32,345 nt of DNA from a bacterium (lineage in GTDB: Bacteria; Armatimonadota; Zipacnadia; Zipacnadales; Zipacnadaceae), in the NCBI GenBank assembly GCA_030602615.1, contig JAUVZM010000026.1, positions 1-32,345 of the forward strand, in the 5' to 3' direction. Under the pieces are notes generated by a model. It had not been told where the DNA came from, did not search any database, and saw only the letters and a list, made by a program, of their open reading frames with translations. Positions 9,713 to 17,801 of the stretch are shown one piece after another (the first letter of the stretch is position 1; every line of letters starts with the position of its first letter). Made by a program: the position numbers and the translations under genes.

Positions 9713-10414
9713 ATGATTTATTCTAAGGCGAGGAGCAAGTGCGGATTCACCTTAATTGAGTTGCTGGTGGTGATTGCCATCATTGCTATCCTGGCAGCTA
9801 TCCTCTTTCCCGTATTCGGCAAGGTCAGAGCCAAGGCCCATGAGGTTCAGTGCCTCTCCAACCTCAAACAGATTGGCCTGGCCTTTCAAATGTATGGAAG
9901 TGACTATGATACGTCGCTCCCCAATGTTGTCAACGGCACTTATTCGTGGAGGAATACCTTGTTTACTCAGGGCGAAATAGCTGCCTTGATTCACAAGCTA
10001 GACCGCTACATTGGGGACACGCAATTGTGGTACTGTTCGGCCGACTCGTGGTCAGCATACAGCTCGGGGGCTGGTGATCTGGATGGTGACGGAGACGTAG
10101 ACTGGGACGACGGGATAGTCAGCTATAGCTACTGCATCCAGTGGGAGACTTGGTGGGACGGCAGCAACTACGTCGCCGACCCCATCTGTCCCACGTTATA
10201 TGACTATGGCGGCGATTTCCTGGGCATTGAGCCAACACAGCAGTGCCTGATGATAGATAATGGCTTGCCCTTTGGTCCCAGCTCTAACTTGGCCGATTAT
10301 GATCCTCCCCACAGCGGTGGCACAGCCTTCAACATAGTATTCTGGGATGGTCACGCCAAGCTAGTTCCTGCTAGTCAGTTGGGCAGTTTTCATCCTCCCC
10401 TATTAGCGGAATGA
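9713..10414 (+). CDS. Type IV pilin-like pseudopilin, H-X9-DG type, with an EF-hand-like loop
   Basis: The 233-residue protein has a short basic leader, the prepilin peptidase site [10 protein letters not shown] (cleavage after G11) and the long hydrophobic helix of type II pseudopilins. Its C-terminus holds the H-X9-DG motif ([14 protein letters not shown]). Such proteins are abundant in Planctomycetes, Lentisphaerae and Armatimonadota, usually as many paralogues, and act in type II-like secretion or surface fibres. Unusually, residues 122-133 read [12 protein letters not shown], with Asp at loop positions 1, 3, 5, 7, 9 and 12, Gly at 6 and Val at 8, as in an EF-hand or dockerin calcium loop. 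GGGGGA lies seven bases before the ATG. No other secretion gene adjoins it. Confidence 0.92.
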   Translation: MIYSKARSKCGFTLIELLVVIAIIAILAAILFPVFGKVRAKAHEVQCLSNLKQIGLAFQMYGSDYDTSLPNVVNGTYSWRNTLFTQGEIAALIHKLDRYIGDTQLWYCSADSWSAYSSGAGDLDGDGDVDWDDGIVSYSYCIQWETWWDGSNYVADPICPTLYDYGGDFLGIEPTQQCLMIDNGLPFGPSSNLADYDPPHSGGTAFNIVFWDGHAKLVPASQLGSFHPPLLAE

Positions 10415-10470
10415 GGCTCACCCTAACCGCCGTTGCACAGGCCTCGACAGATTCGATGTGACAAAGCTCA

Positions 10471-10500
10471 GGCCGCCTCCGGTAGTGGAGGCGGCCGTTT
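10471..10500 (+). terminator. Terminator-like hairpin of the pseudopilin gene
   Basis: GGCCGCCTCC (10471-10480) pairs perfectly with GGAGGCGGCC (10487-10496) around six bases, followed by GTTTGC. The stem is very stable but the T-run is short. Confidence 0.75.
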
Positions 10501-10623
10501 GCTGATTATTGCCATTCAGTGCCAGCCCGCCGCCAGAAAGTGTGTGCATCCGATTACTGTGCGAAACTGAATGTTTCACGGTTGCGTGGCTGGCATCCTG
10601 ACGCTACCCCAGGCGAATAAACA

Positions 10624-12003
10624 GTGACCGCAACATTTGACCAGCCCATAACCAGCTATGAGGGCGGCTGCGCTTTTCTGGAGTCATTTATTGACTACGA
10701 GCAGCGCGGGTTCTACCGCGATTTTGCGGAAGCAGTGCGCCTGGATGTGATGAGCAGCTTGCTGGTCGCCCTGGGTAATCCTCAGCAGCGCTGGCCGGCC
10801 ATCCACATCGCCGGGACCAAGGGTAAAGGCTCGGTCGCAGCGATGATGGAAGCCGCTCTGCGCGAGGCCGGCTATGCCACCGGCCTGTACACCTCCCCCC
10901 ACCTGGTAACCGTGCGCGAGCGGGTGCGTATTGACGGCCAAAAGATATCGCCTGCCGACTTGATCAGCGTCACCGAGAGGCTGCGGCGAACAATTGCCGA
11001 ACTCGAGGCCGACGATCTGCGCCAGCCCACATTCTTCGAAGTCTATACTGCTCTGGCTTTCCAGGCTTTCGCTGATGCGGCAGTGGATGTTGCCGTGATC
11101 GAAACCGGGCTGGGCGGGCGGCTCGACGCGACTAACGTTATTACCCCGATTGTCACCGTGATCACCAGCATCGACCTGGACCACACCCACATCCTGGGCA
11201 ACACTGTCCAGGAAATCGCCGGTGAGAAGGCCGGGATAATCAAGCCGGGCATACCCGTGGTTACTGCTCGCCAGGCTCCCGAAGTATATGACGTGCTTGC
11301 TGAGCGGGCGGCACAAGTCGGTGCACCATTGTTAGCTGCACCCGACATCGCCGAGCTTGGCCGAGTAAGCCCGCGGCCGGTGCCCGATGCAAATGATGAC
11401 TTCAAGCCGCCCACCGAAAGATTCGTTCTAGCAACCGACACAGGCCCGTTGGAGGTACAGTGTACTCTGGCCGGCCGCCATCAAGCCGACAATGCCGCGG
11501 TCGCTTATGCGGCGTTGAAGACCCTGGCTGATGACGGATTTGCGGTTAGCTCCCGGCAATTCCAGACAGCTCTGGCTCAACTGCAATGGCCGGCACGATT
11601 TCAGGTGGCAGGAGCACGCCCCTGGCTGATTATAGATTGCGCGCACAATCCAGCCTCGGTACGCGCACTGACCTCTGCTCTGCGCCGGCACCTGGAATAT
11701 GACGGACTTACTTTGGTCGTGGGAATATCCGCCGATAAGGATGTCAAACAGATCCTGGGCATTCTCTGTCCGGCCGCCGACCAGGTGATTGTTACCCAAG
11801 CCGACATCCCCCGGGCTCTGGCTGCCGAACATCTCGCAGCAGTAGTTCGTCGGCAATTTACCGGTCCCATCTCAGTGGCGCCAGCCGTGAGCGAGGCAGT
11901 TGAATTAGCCCGCGAAGTTACGACTGAGCAAGAAGCGATTTGCATAACCGGATCATTCTTCGTAGCGGGCGAGGCTATGGAACATCTCGGGCTGGAGACC
12001 TGA
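10624..12003 (+). CDS. folC: Folylpolyglutamate synthase / dihydrofolate synthase
   Basis: FolC is an ATP-dependent Mur-ligase-family enzyme that adds glutamate to dihydropteroate and to folates in the cytoplasm. The 459-residue protein has the ATP loop GTKGKGS (residues 64-70), the following TGLYTSPHL folate-site segment, the FEVYTALAF and ETGLGGRLDATN blocks, SIDLDHTHILG, EKAGIIKPGIP with the carbamylated-lysine region, and the C-terminal-domain motif IIDCAHNPAS. The order and length are normal. The GTG start has only a weak AGG ahead of it; no better start is seen nearby. It heads a likely unit with the secreted protein and pyrE. Confidence 0.96.
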   Translation: MTATFDQPITSYEGGCAFLESFIDYEQRGFYRDFAEAVRLDVMSSLLVALGNPQQRWPAIHIAGTKGKGSVAAMMEAALREAGYATGLYTSPHLVTVRERVRIDGQKISPADLISVTERLRRTIAELEADDLRQPTFFEVYTALAFQAFADAAVDVAVIETGLGGRLDATNVITPIVTVITSIDLDHTHILGNTVQEIAGEKAGIIKPGIPVVTARQAPEVYDVLAERAAQVGAPLLAAPDIAELGRVSPRPVPDANDDFKPPTERFVLATDTGPLEVQCTLAGRHQADNAAVAYAALKTLADDGFAVSSRQFQTALAQLQWPARFQVAGARPWLIIDCAHNPASVRALTSALRRHLEYDGLTLVVGISADKDVKQILGILCPAADQVIVTQADIPRALAAEHLAAVVRRQFTGPISVAPAVSEAVELAREVTTEQEAICITGSFFVAGEAMEHLGLET

Positions 12004-12128
12004 CTTCTCACCGCAGGCAGTTGCCGGTCTTGCCCGGGTTGTTGGAGGCAGGAGGAATCGTCCGGGGCAGCGAAGTAGTATGTTTTAGTATTTGTTGCTG
12101 GTTACCAAGAGACCAGGTGGTGGGTTTG

Positions 12129-13868
12129 ATGTTCAAGCGAGCTGCTATACTGCTGACAGCGTTCACAGTGATGCTTCCACTGGTTAGCGCTGGCGCTGAT
12201 CCTGCGGCAGATTCACCTGAATTCTCCGCGGAAGAACTCTACGAGCAGGTGACCGTACTGCAGGTGGCCAGCACGCTGCAGTTAACCTCCGAACAGATAA
12301 CGCAGTTGACTCCGCTGCTCGAGGGGATCGGAGAAAAACGGGCCGCGCTGCTATCCAGCGCTGATGAGGTGTGGAATCAGTACGGCGAAGCGATTCAGCA
12401 GGCAATATCAGCGCAGATTGCGGGTCAGCAGGCCTCGGCGGAGGTCAGGCAAAGTGCCCGCGTTGGCATAACTAGTTTTGGTAAGCAGCGTGATACATTT
12501 TATCGCTCGCTGGAAAGCTCGGTTGCTCTGCTCCAGTCATACCTGACCGCACAGCAACGCCAGCTAATCGCGCCACCGGGACCCGCTGAGAGCCAGGCAC
12601 AGAGAGCCTTGATTCTGGAGGGTGCGGGTAGCCTCTCTGAGTATATCGTTAGCGTAATTAACACCCAGCGCGATCTGATGGCCGATGAGTATGAGCTGAT
12701 CAGGATCCCCGAGGCGCAGCGGGTTGCGGCCAAGATCGTTCCGCCTAACTCGCCTCAGTTCGGGCAAGTAGTTGAACAGGTTCTCCAGCTTGCCGACACG
12801 GTTCACGGTCAGTCCCAGGCGCAGTACATTCAGCAATATCCTGCTCTGGTCGAACAGGTGGCGCAGTACCTGCAACTGCCTGCTCCCTCAGCACAGCCCC
12901 CGATCTCCTACCAGCAGTTGCTTGACTTCCTGGCCAGCCCTTATACGCTACCGCTGCTGCAGCGGGCGGCGGCGCTGGCCACCATCGAGCCGCTTCCGAC
13001 AGACTCGCGCCCCATAGAGGATTGCCTGGTCTCTGAGGCCGCCGACGTTATGGATCTTATCGGTCTGCTGAACTATCTGCAGATCCCTGTGCAGCAGCTA
13101 TCAGCTATTGCACCGGTGGCTCAGCAGATTGCCGCGATTCTTCAACCTATTCGAGAACCAGCAGCCAATCAGGGGCAACCCTTCAAGAGCATATTGATAC
13201 AGGTTCGCGATTTGCTGCTGGCCGGCGGACAGGTGCCGCCGGAATGGCAACAATTCCAGACCAACCTGGAGCAGCAACAGCATCAGGCCAGACAACAGAT
13301 TGCGCAACAACTCGAGCGAGTCCAAAGAAGACTACTGCCCGGACAGAATCAGCTAATTGATTGGCAGCCCCCAATGGACATCCTGGCTGCTGATAGCGAG
13401 CGCCTGGCCCGCGAGCAAATGCGCGTGCTGGCCGAGATGCGCACGGTCGTGGACGTATTTGAGCGGCTGCGCTTTCGCCAGATGCAGGACTATCAGCGTA
13501 CGCGCGTAGTAGAGCTAAACCAGCTTCTGGAAAGATACGGTATCCCCGAAAACTCGCCGGCCTATCCGGAGTTTCGTAGCTTCGGGATAGAAATCCTCAA
13601 TCAGATGCGACAGACGCCGTGGGAGCAATGGCAGCAGGCCCGAATTGCACTGGCGGTGGAGTTCTTGGGCAAGCTGGGCGTAATCGGCGGAGCTTCTGCG
13701 GGACCGGCACAGCAAGCGCCCCTGACGTGGCAAGATATGTTCACGGCGCTGACCAATCCACAAGCAGCGCCGCTCATCCAACAGATGATAACGGCCCGTT
13801 CCAGCGGCCAACTGCCCCAGCAGCCGATACCGCTGGACAAAGAGTCACACCAGCCCCAGGAGGAATAG
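12129..13868 (+). CDS. Secreted Gln-rich helical protein with two tandem modules (unknown function)
   Basis: I do not recognise a family. From the ATG at 12129 (AGGTGG at 12115-12120) the product has 579 residues with a signal peptide (hydrophobic residues about 5-20, ending SAGA). The rest is predicted mostly helical and very rich in Gln, Leu and Ala, with Pro-rich linkers. It appears to be an internal duplication: LQLTSEQI (from residue 50) matches LQIPVQQL (317), the QLI motif at 145 matches 408, PPNSP (N207) matches PENSP (N475), and SYQQLLDFLASP (260) matches TWQDMFTALTNP (533). The start of module 1 resembles the LTxxQ pattern of Spy/CpxP-like periplasmic chaperones. An upstream extension in frame to 11940 overlaps folC and lacks a signal peptide at its start, so it was not used. 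A periplasmic binding or chaperone role is a guess. Confidence 0.7.
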   Translation: MFKRAAILLTAFTVMLPLVSAGADPAADSPEFSAEELYEQVTVLQVASTLQLTSEQITQLTPLLEGIGEKRAALLSSADEVWNQYGEAIQQAISAQIAGQQASAEVRQSARVGITSFGKQRDTFYRSLESSVALLQSYLTAQQRQLIAPPGPAESQAQRALILEGAGSLSEYIVSVINTQRDLMADEYELIRIPEAQRVAAKIVPPNSPQFGQVVEQVLQLADTVHGQSQAQYIQQYPALVEQVAQYLQLPAPSAQPPISYQQLLDFLASPYTLPLLQRAAALATIEPLPTDSRPIEDCLVSEAADVMDLIGLLNYLQIPVQQLSAIAPVAQQIAAILQPIREPAANQGQPFKSILIQVRDLLLAGGQVPPEWQQFQTNLEQQQHQARQQIAQQLERVQRRLLPGQNQLIDWQPPMDILAADSERLAREQMRVLAEMRTVVDVFERLRFRQMQDYQRTRVVELNQLLERYGIPENSPAYPEFRSFGIEILNQMRQTPWEQWQQARIALAVEFLGKLGVIGGASAGPAQQAPLTWQDMFTALTNPQAAPLIQQMITARSSGQLPQQPIPLDKESHQPQEE

Positions 13869-13877
13869 CGACTTAAC

Positions 13878-14450
13878 GTGACATGTGAAGAAGATCGTCG
13901 CAGGCTGGCTCAGCTTATCAAAGACCGAGCGCTTCGCTTCGGCGAATTCACGCTGGCCTCCGGGCAAAAGAGCAGCTACTACATTGACGGTAAGCAAGTT
14001 TCGCTCGATGGCGAAGGTCTTTATCTGCTGGCCAGCCAGATCCTGGAGCACTTGCCCCCGGAGGTAGAGGCGGTCGGAGGCATGGCCATTGGCGCCGATC
14101 CCATAGCGGGCGCCGTCGTCGCCCTGGCCGCTGGTCGCGGTCGCCCCCTGGATGCCTTCATCGTACGTAAGCAGCCCAAGGAGCGCGGCACGCGGCAGCA
14201 GGTGGAAGGGCCACTGGAGCAAGGAGTACGTGTGGCAGTGCTCGAAGATGTCATTACCACCGGCGGCTCGACGCTGCGGGCAATTGAGGCGCTTCAGCGC
14301 GAGTACGACGCTCAGGTGATGTGTGTGATAACGATGGTTGATCGCTTGCAGGGCGCTCGCGAGAACCTGGCCGCCGAGGGCTTCGAGCTGACCGCCCTTT
14401 TCGAAATCACCGAGCTGGGTGTTACCCCACCCGAAGACCCCGAGCCATAG
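13878..14450 (+). CDS. pyrE: Orotate phosphoribosyltransferase
   Basis: PyrE joins orotate and PRPP to give OMP in pyrimidine synthesis. The 190-residue protein shows the substrate-binding block FTLASGQKSSYYID near residue 19, GGMAIGADPIAGAVV, the mobile catalytic loop RKQPKERGTRQQVEG with its Lys and Arg residues, and the PRPP motif VLEDVITTGGST. Length and order are typical of the short bacterial class. The start is a GTG nine bases after the stop of the secreted-protein gene, with AGGAGG at 13857-13863 inside the end of that gene, which suggests translational coupling. Confidence 0.95.
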   Translation: MTCEEDRRRLAQLIKDRALRFGEFTLASGQKSSYYIDGKQVSLDGEGLYLLASQILEHLPPEVEAVGGMAIGADPIAGAVVALAAGRGRPLDAFIVRKQPKERGTRQQVEGPLEQGVRVAVLEDVITTGGSTLRAIEALQREYDAQVMCVITMVDRLQGARENLAAEGFELTALFEITELGVTPPEDPEP

Positions 14451-14514
14451 CGTTCAGTCAGAGTTGCAGTACTTCCGTGAACCACTGCCCCGCCCCGATG
14501 CCCAGTTGCCAGCT

Positions 14515-15609
14515 CTACCTCGCCGGAAGCGACTGAAGCAGCATATCCAGAACCGCGAAATTGCGGTCCGCAGCGCTGCGCAGTTGCCCGGCTGTCTCCT
14601 CGAGCTGCTCAGCTTGTTTCCCAGCAGCTTGCTGGAGGCCATCGGTCTGTCGGACCAATTCGTCTGCCGTGAGACTGGCGAGCGCAATTGTCGGCTGGTC
14701 GGCGCGGTTAGCGAATGCTTCCACTTTGGGGTCGTAGGATAGTGCGATTGCCGGCACCTGTGCGCTTGCCGCGAAGATCAGGCCATGCAGCCGCATTGAA
14801 ACTAACAAATCCAGTCGTGATACCACTCCCAGCAACTCTCGTGGCTCCAGCGTCTGATCGAGTATTGTCACAGAGCCTCCCACCTCGCTGGCCACCCGCC
14901 AGGCCAGATTCAGATCCTCCTCAGGTTGGAAGGGAATGAGCAGTACCCGCCCCACTTGTGACTGGTGCAGATGTCGGATAAGCGCTGCCGCCGGCCTGAC
15001 TACATCAAACCCCGCCCAACTGCGCAGGGCAATGCCGATCAGCCCAGCGCTTTCGGACAAACCGAACTCTCGCAGTAGCTCGTCAGTTCGGTGAGGCGGG
15101 CACGGTTCCAATAGCAGCGCGGGATCGGTGGTTACTTCAACTGGGGGAGTGGTCACCCCGAGCTGGGAAAGAAGCTGGGCCGACGGCTCATCGCGCACGG
15201 TTATCGCCACTGCCCGACGAAAGCAGCGAGCTGTGGCCCAGCGGGTCAGCCGGCAGCGCAATGGTCCCAGGCCCTGGGCGAATATCATATAGGGAGTACC
15301 GGCCAGGCCGGCCAGGCGCAGGATCGCCAGGTAGTAGAGCGGCGAGAGGCGGCTGGTGGCGTCCTGTATGAGTCCGCCGCCCCCGGAGATGAGCAAGTCA
15401 GCGCCGCGCAGCGCCCGCCAGATAGCGGGCAGCGACCAGCGCGGTATCGCCCCCACCCCGTACTGGCGAGCGGTCGCCTCGAGGGCTGCTGACAGCACGG
15501 TGAGCTGGACATCGGGATAGCGGCGGCGCAGCTCATCGGTAAGCGCCGCCAGGATGGCCTCGTCGCCGGTGTTGCCGTAGCCGTAGTATCCCGAAATCAC
15601 CAGATGCAT
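14515..15609 (-). CDS. csaB: Polysaccharide pyruvyl transferase, CsaB type
   Basis: CsaB adds a ketal-pyruvyl group to a secondary cell-wall polymer, the ligand bound by SLH domains of S-layer proteins. The chosen ATG gives 364 residues starting MHLVISGYYGYGNTGDEAIL, the usual N-terminus of the family; AAAGG lies five bases upstream in ATG context. A 15-residue longer reading from 15654 is unlikely. Further features are a glycine-rich SGGGGLIQD segment, YMIFAQGLGPL, VTVRDEPSAQLL written here as ITVRDEPSAQLL, and MRLHGLIFA near the C-terminus, all typical of the pyruvyl transferase fold. It follows the DUF5693 gene with about 50 bases between them, a recurrent pair in Firmicutes and relatives. 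No SLH protein is in the window. Confidence 0.9.
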   Translation of the reverse strand: MHLVISGYYGYGNTGDEAILAALTDELRRRYPDVQLTVLSAALEATARQYGVGAIPRWSLPAIWRALRGADLLISGGGGLIQDATSRLSPLYYLAILRLAGLAGTPYMIFAQGLGPLRCRLTRWATARCFRRAVAITVRDEPSAQLLSQLGVTTPPVEVTTDPALLLEPCPPHRTDELLREFGLSESAGLIGIALRSWAGFDVVRPAAALIRHLHQSQVGRVLLIPFQPEEDLNLAWRVASEVGGSVTILDQTLEPRELLGVVSRLDLLVSMRLHGLIFAASAQVPAIALSYDPKVEAFANRADQPTIALASLTADELVRQTDGLQQAAGKQAEQLEETAGQLRSAADRNFAVLDMLLQSLPAR

Positions 15610-15658
15610 AATGCCTTTTGGGGTGGCTGAGCGGCGCGGCTGCCTTGCCCTCATATCT

Positions 15659-17599
15659 CTACGTGGTTGTCGGGCTAGCTCTATCTAGGGCGCGACGGGA
15701 TCGTCTTATCCCGAGCAAGTAGATGACCATCCACAATACCAGCCCGCCGAGTATACCCAGCCACAAACCGTGACCTACCCGAACAAGCGATACCAGTAGT
15801 GGAGTATGCAGATGACAGAAAGTGTTCAGGATAGAAACCTGCCCGATGGCGCCGGCTGCCAGGCCCGCCCATACTCCGCGACGCAGTCCGGCCGCGACCA
15901 GAATAAGGGTAAACAGCATTATGGGATGAGCGAAGAAGATCTCCTTGCCACGCGGGCGGACGAGCAGAAGCCGATCCAGCATTGCGCGCAGTTGCACCTC
16001 CAGCGCCGAAGCTCCCACGGCGGGCTGGTTGCCCGAACGCATCATCAGCACCGCCAGTATGGCCAGCCCCACGACGACTGCTGCCACATGCCAGTAGCGG
16101 ACCACCTGGCTGAAGGCCTGGCGCAAACCAGCGACCAGGGCCGGCAGTTCGGGATGACCCTCGCCCAACTCAGTTCTTACTTCCCAGTAACTATGCATCA
16201 AGCGAGCAGCAAAGACTGCACCGATAACCACCAGGGGCAGCAACAGAGAAAGCTTGACGCCGCGGAACTGGGTAATCTTCATCAAGTAGGCGTCCGAAGT
16301 CAAACAAGCGGCCACCAACACTCCCCCAACAACGGTCAGCAGGCTCACGCGGACGAAGGTCAACAGTCCCACCGGCAGGGGGTGACGGGCCGAGTGCCCG
16401 CGCAGCCGGACACCGAGCACCGCCCAGGTCGGGAATATCAACGCGGCAGCCAGAGCGGCGAGCGGGCGAAATATCGCCAGACCAGACAGCCCTGCTGCCC
16501 CGGCCGCTGCCAGAACGACAACAGTGGCAACCCAGAACCACAGTCGCCGCAGGCCCACTATGCTCTGCATCAGCCACATCAACGCTGCGGCGATTGTCGC
16601 GAATATCACCGGCAGGGCCCAGTCAGGGATCGGCACTGAGTTGAAGTATTGCGGGCTGCCGACGGTGAAGCCGTCTCGCTTGAGCCGATCAATCAGTTGG
16701 TCAAGATAGGTCAAATTATATTTGACCGGGTTACCCTGGTTGAAAAACAGGCGGACATAGCACAATCTCACCTTGCGTTCACTCACGGCCAGGCTGAAGC
16801 GGTCAAGAGCTCGCTGCGGACTGATCTGTTCCATCTCGGCCTGGGGGATGGAGTGAGTGCGGATAAACTTGTAATCGAGATGATGGGCCAGGGTCTGCTC
16901 GCCGGCCTGGGGCGCCAGCTCCACATAGCCAAATTTCAGCCCGGACTGGCGCAGCGCCCGGGCAGTCTGCTCAATCTGTTTCTGGTAGCCGAGGACCTGC
17001 GTGCCCGCGAAGACCACGATATCCGCTTTGATGTCACCGGCGGCAGCAATGGCCAGAGCAATATCTTGCTCCTGGACGAACTTTGGCTGAGGCCGGGCCA
17101 CGATTGATAGACCCGCCTCCCGAGCCGCCTCGACGGCCTCGTCATACCCTACTCCGATTTCTTCCACTTGGGGAGCTATGCGCAGCAGATGAGTGTAGTA
17201 GTCGTAACGTTTGCCCTGCGGGGTCGTGCCCTCCAATCGTGGTAGCTTCCCGGTGAGTTGCTTTTGGATGCGCTTGCGAACCGCAGGCGGTATGTTCGGC
17301 TCGGCCAGAAATACCGCGGACGAAGCGGTGTTGAACAGGCGCCGGGTATTGACCAGATCGCTGAGCGTCAGCTCGGTGACAGCCACATGGCTGGCGCCAG
17401 TCGCCTTGATCTGCGCCAGTATTTCTTGCGGGGGCTTGCCGGCAAGTGCGGCGGCCCGCAGCACATCGTTGTAATCTACGGCCACAGCCACAGTCGAGTT
17501 GGCCTGCTCAACCATTATGCGCTGATAGCCGATCCACCCGGCCACTGCCAGTCCGGCAGCTATTACTATCGCCAGGAAAACTTGTTGCAGTCTGGTCAT
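15659..17599 (-). CDS. DUF5693-type polytopic membrane protein
   Basis: The 646-residue protein has one N-terminal membrane segment (about residues 7-24), a soluble domain of roughly 300 residues probably outside the cytoplasm, and a C-terminal half with about eight hydrophobic segments, starting at about residue 330 with WALPVIFATIAAALMWLM and ending with a basic tail. The order fits the uncharacterised DUF5693 family, which is repeatedly found directly upstream of csaB. The soluble domain has alternating strands and helices resembling a TIM-barrel-like layout (for example VDYNDVLRAA, HVAVTELTLSDL, IVARPQPKF). Its linkage to csaB suggests a part in exporting or modifying the S-layer anchor polymer; this is inference. 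The family name comes from recall of its layout and synteny. Confidence 0.72.
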   Translation of the reverse strand: MTRLQQVFLAIVIAAGLAVAGWIGYQRIMVEQANSTVAVAVDYNDVLRAAALAGKPPQEILAQIKATGASHVAVTELTLSDLVNTRRLFNTASSAVFLAEPNIPPAVRKRIQKQLTGKLPRLEGTTPQGKRYDYYTHLLRIAPQVEEIGVGYDEAVEAAREAGLSIVARPQPKFVQEQDIALAIAAAGDIKADIVVFAGTQVLGYQKQIEQTARALRQSGLKFGYVELAPQAGEQTLAHHLDYKFIRTHSIPQAEMEQISPQRALDRFSLAVSERKVRLCYVRLFFNQGNPVKYNLTYLDQLIDRLKRDGFTVGSPQYFNSVPIPDWALPVIFATIAAALMWLMQSIVGLRRLWFWVATVVVLAAAGAAGLSGLAIFRPLAALAAALIFPTWAVLGVRLRGHSARHPLPVGLLTFVRVSLLTVVGGVLVAACLTSDAYLMKITQFRGVKLSLLLPLVVIGAVFAARLMHSYWEVRTELGEGHPELPALVAGLRQAFSQVVRYWHVAAVVVGLAILAVLMMRSGNQPAVGASALEVQLRAMLDRLLLVRPRGKEIFFAHPIMLFTLILVAAGLRRGVWAGLAAGAIGQVSILNTFCHLHTPLLVSLVRVGHGLWLGILGGLVLWMVIYLLGIRRSRRALDRASPTTT

Positions 17600-17620
17600 A
17601 GTGGTCCACTCAGTGCAAAA

Positions 17621-17651
17621 ATACCTGATACCTGTCTTGGTATTAACTATA
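17621..17651 (-). promoter_or_regulatory. Possible DUF5693 promoter -10 and tandem heptamer
   Basis: On the minus strand TATAGT (17651-17646) is a possible -10 box without a good -35. On the plus strand two adjoining copies of ATACCTG (17621-17627 and 17628-17634) lie just downstream of where transcription would start and could be an operator or part of a small hairpin with GGTAT at 17639-17643. Confidence 0.3.
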
Positions 17652-17716
17652 CATTTACCGCGGGAGGGGATAATTCCTTCTGTGATCAGCCCTCTGGGCT
17701 CTATCTAGCGGCGCGC

Positions 17717-17745
17717 TTGACAGTGCATTACTTGACTAATATACT
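17717..17745 (+). promoter_or_regulatory. Near-consensus sigma70 promoter of the tmk operon
   Basis: TTGACA (17717-17722), a 17-base spacer and TATACT (17740-17745) match the consensus at eleven of twelve positions. Transcription should start near 17752, which fits the tmk ATG at 17802 and rules against a TTG start at 17760. Confidence 0.85.
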
Positions 17746-17801
17746 GATGTTAAGTTCATTTGTCATCCTTTTGTTGCTGTGGGCAGCTACTGATTCCTCG
17801 G

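Noticed and set aside
11428-11856. Open frame on the minus strand inside folC
   Set aside because: Shadow of folC without any recognisable motif.
11940-12128. Upstream extension of the secreted Gln-rich protein
   Set aside because: It overlaps folC, lacks a ribosome site and would bury the signal peptide; the ATG at 12129 has AGGTGG at the right distance.
15806-16639. Open frame of 277 codons opposite the DUF5693 gene
   Set aside because: It is a shadow of a real membrane-protein gene; its composition is very rich in His, Gln and Ser and shows no domain or ribosome site.
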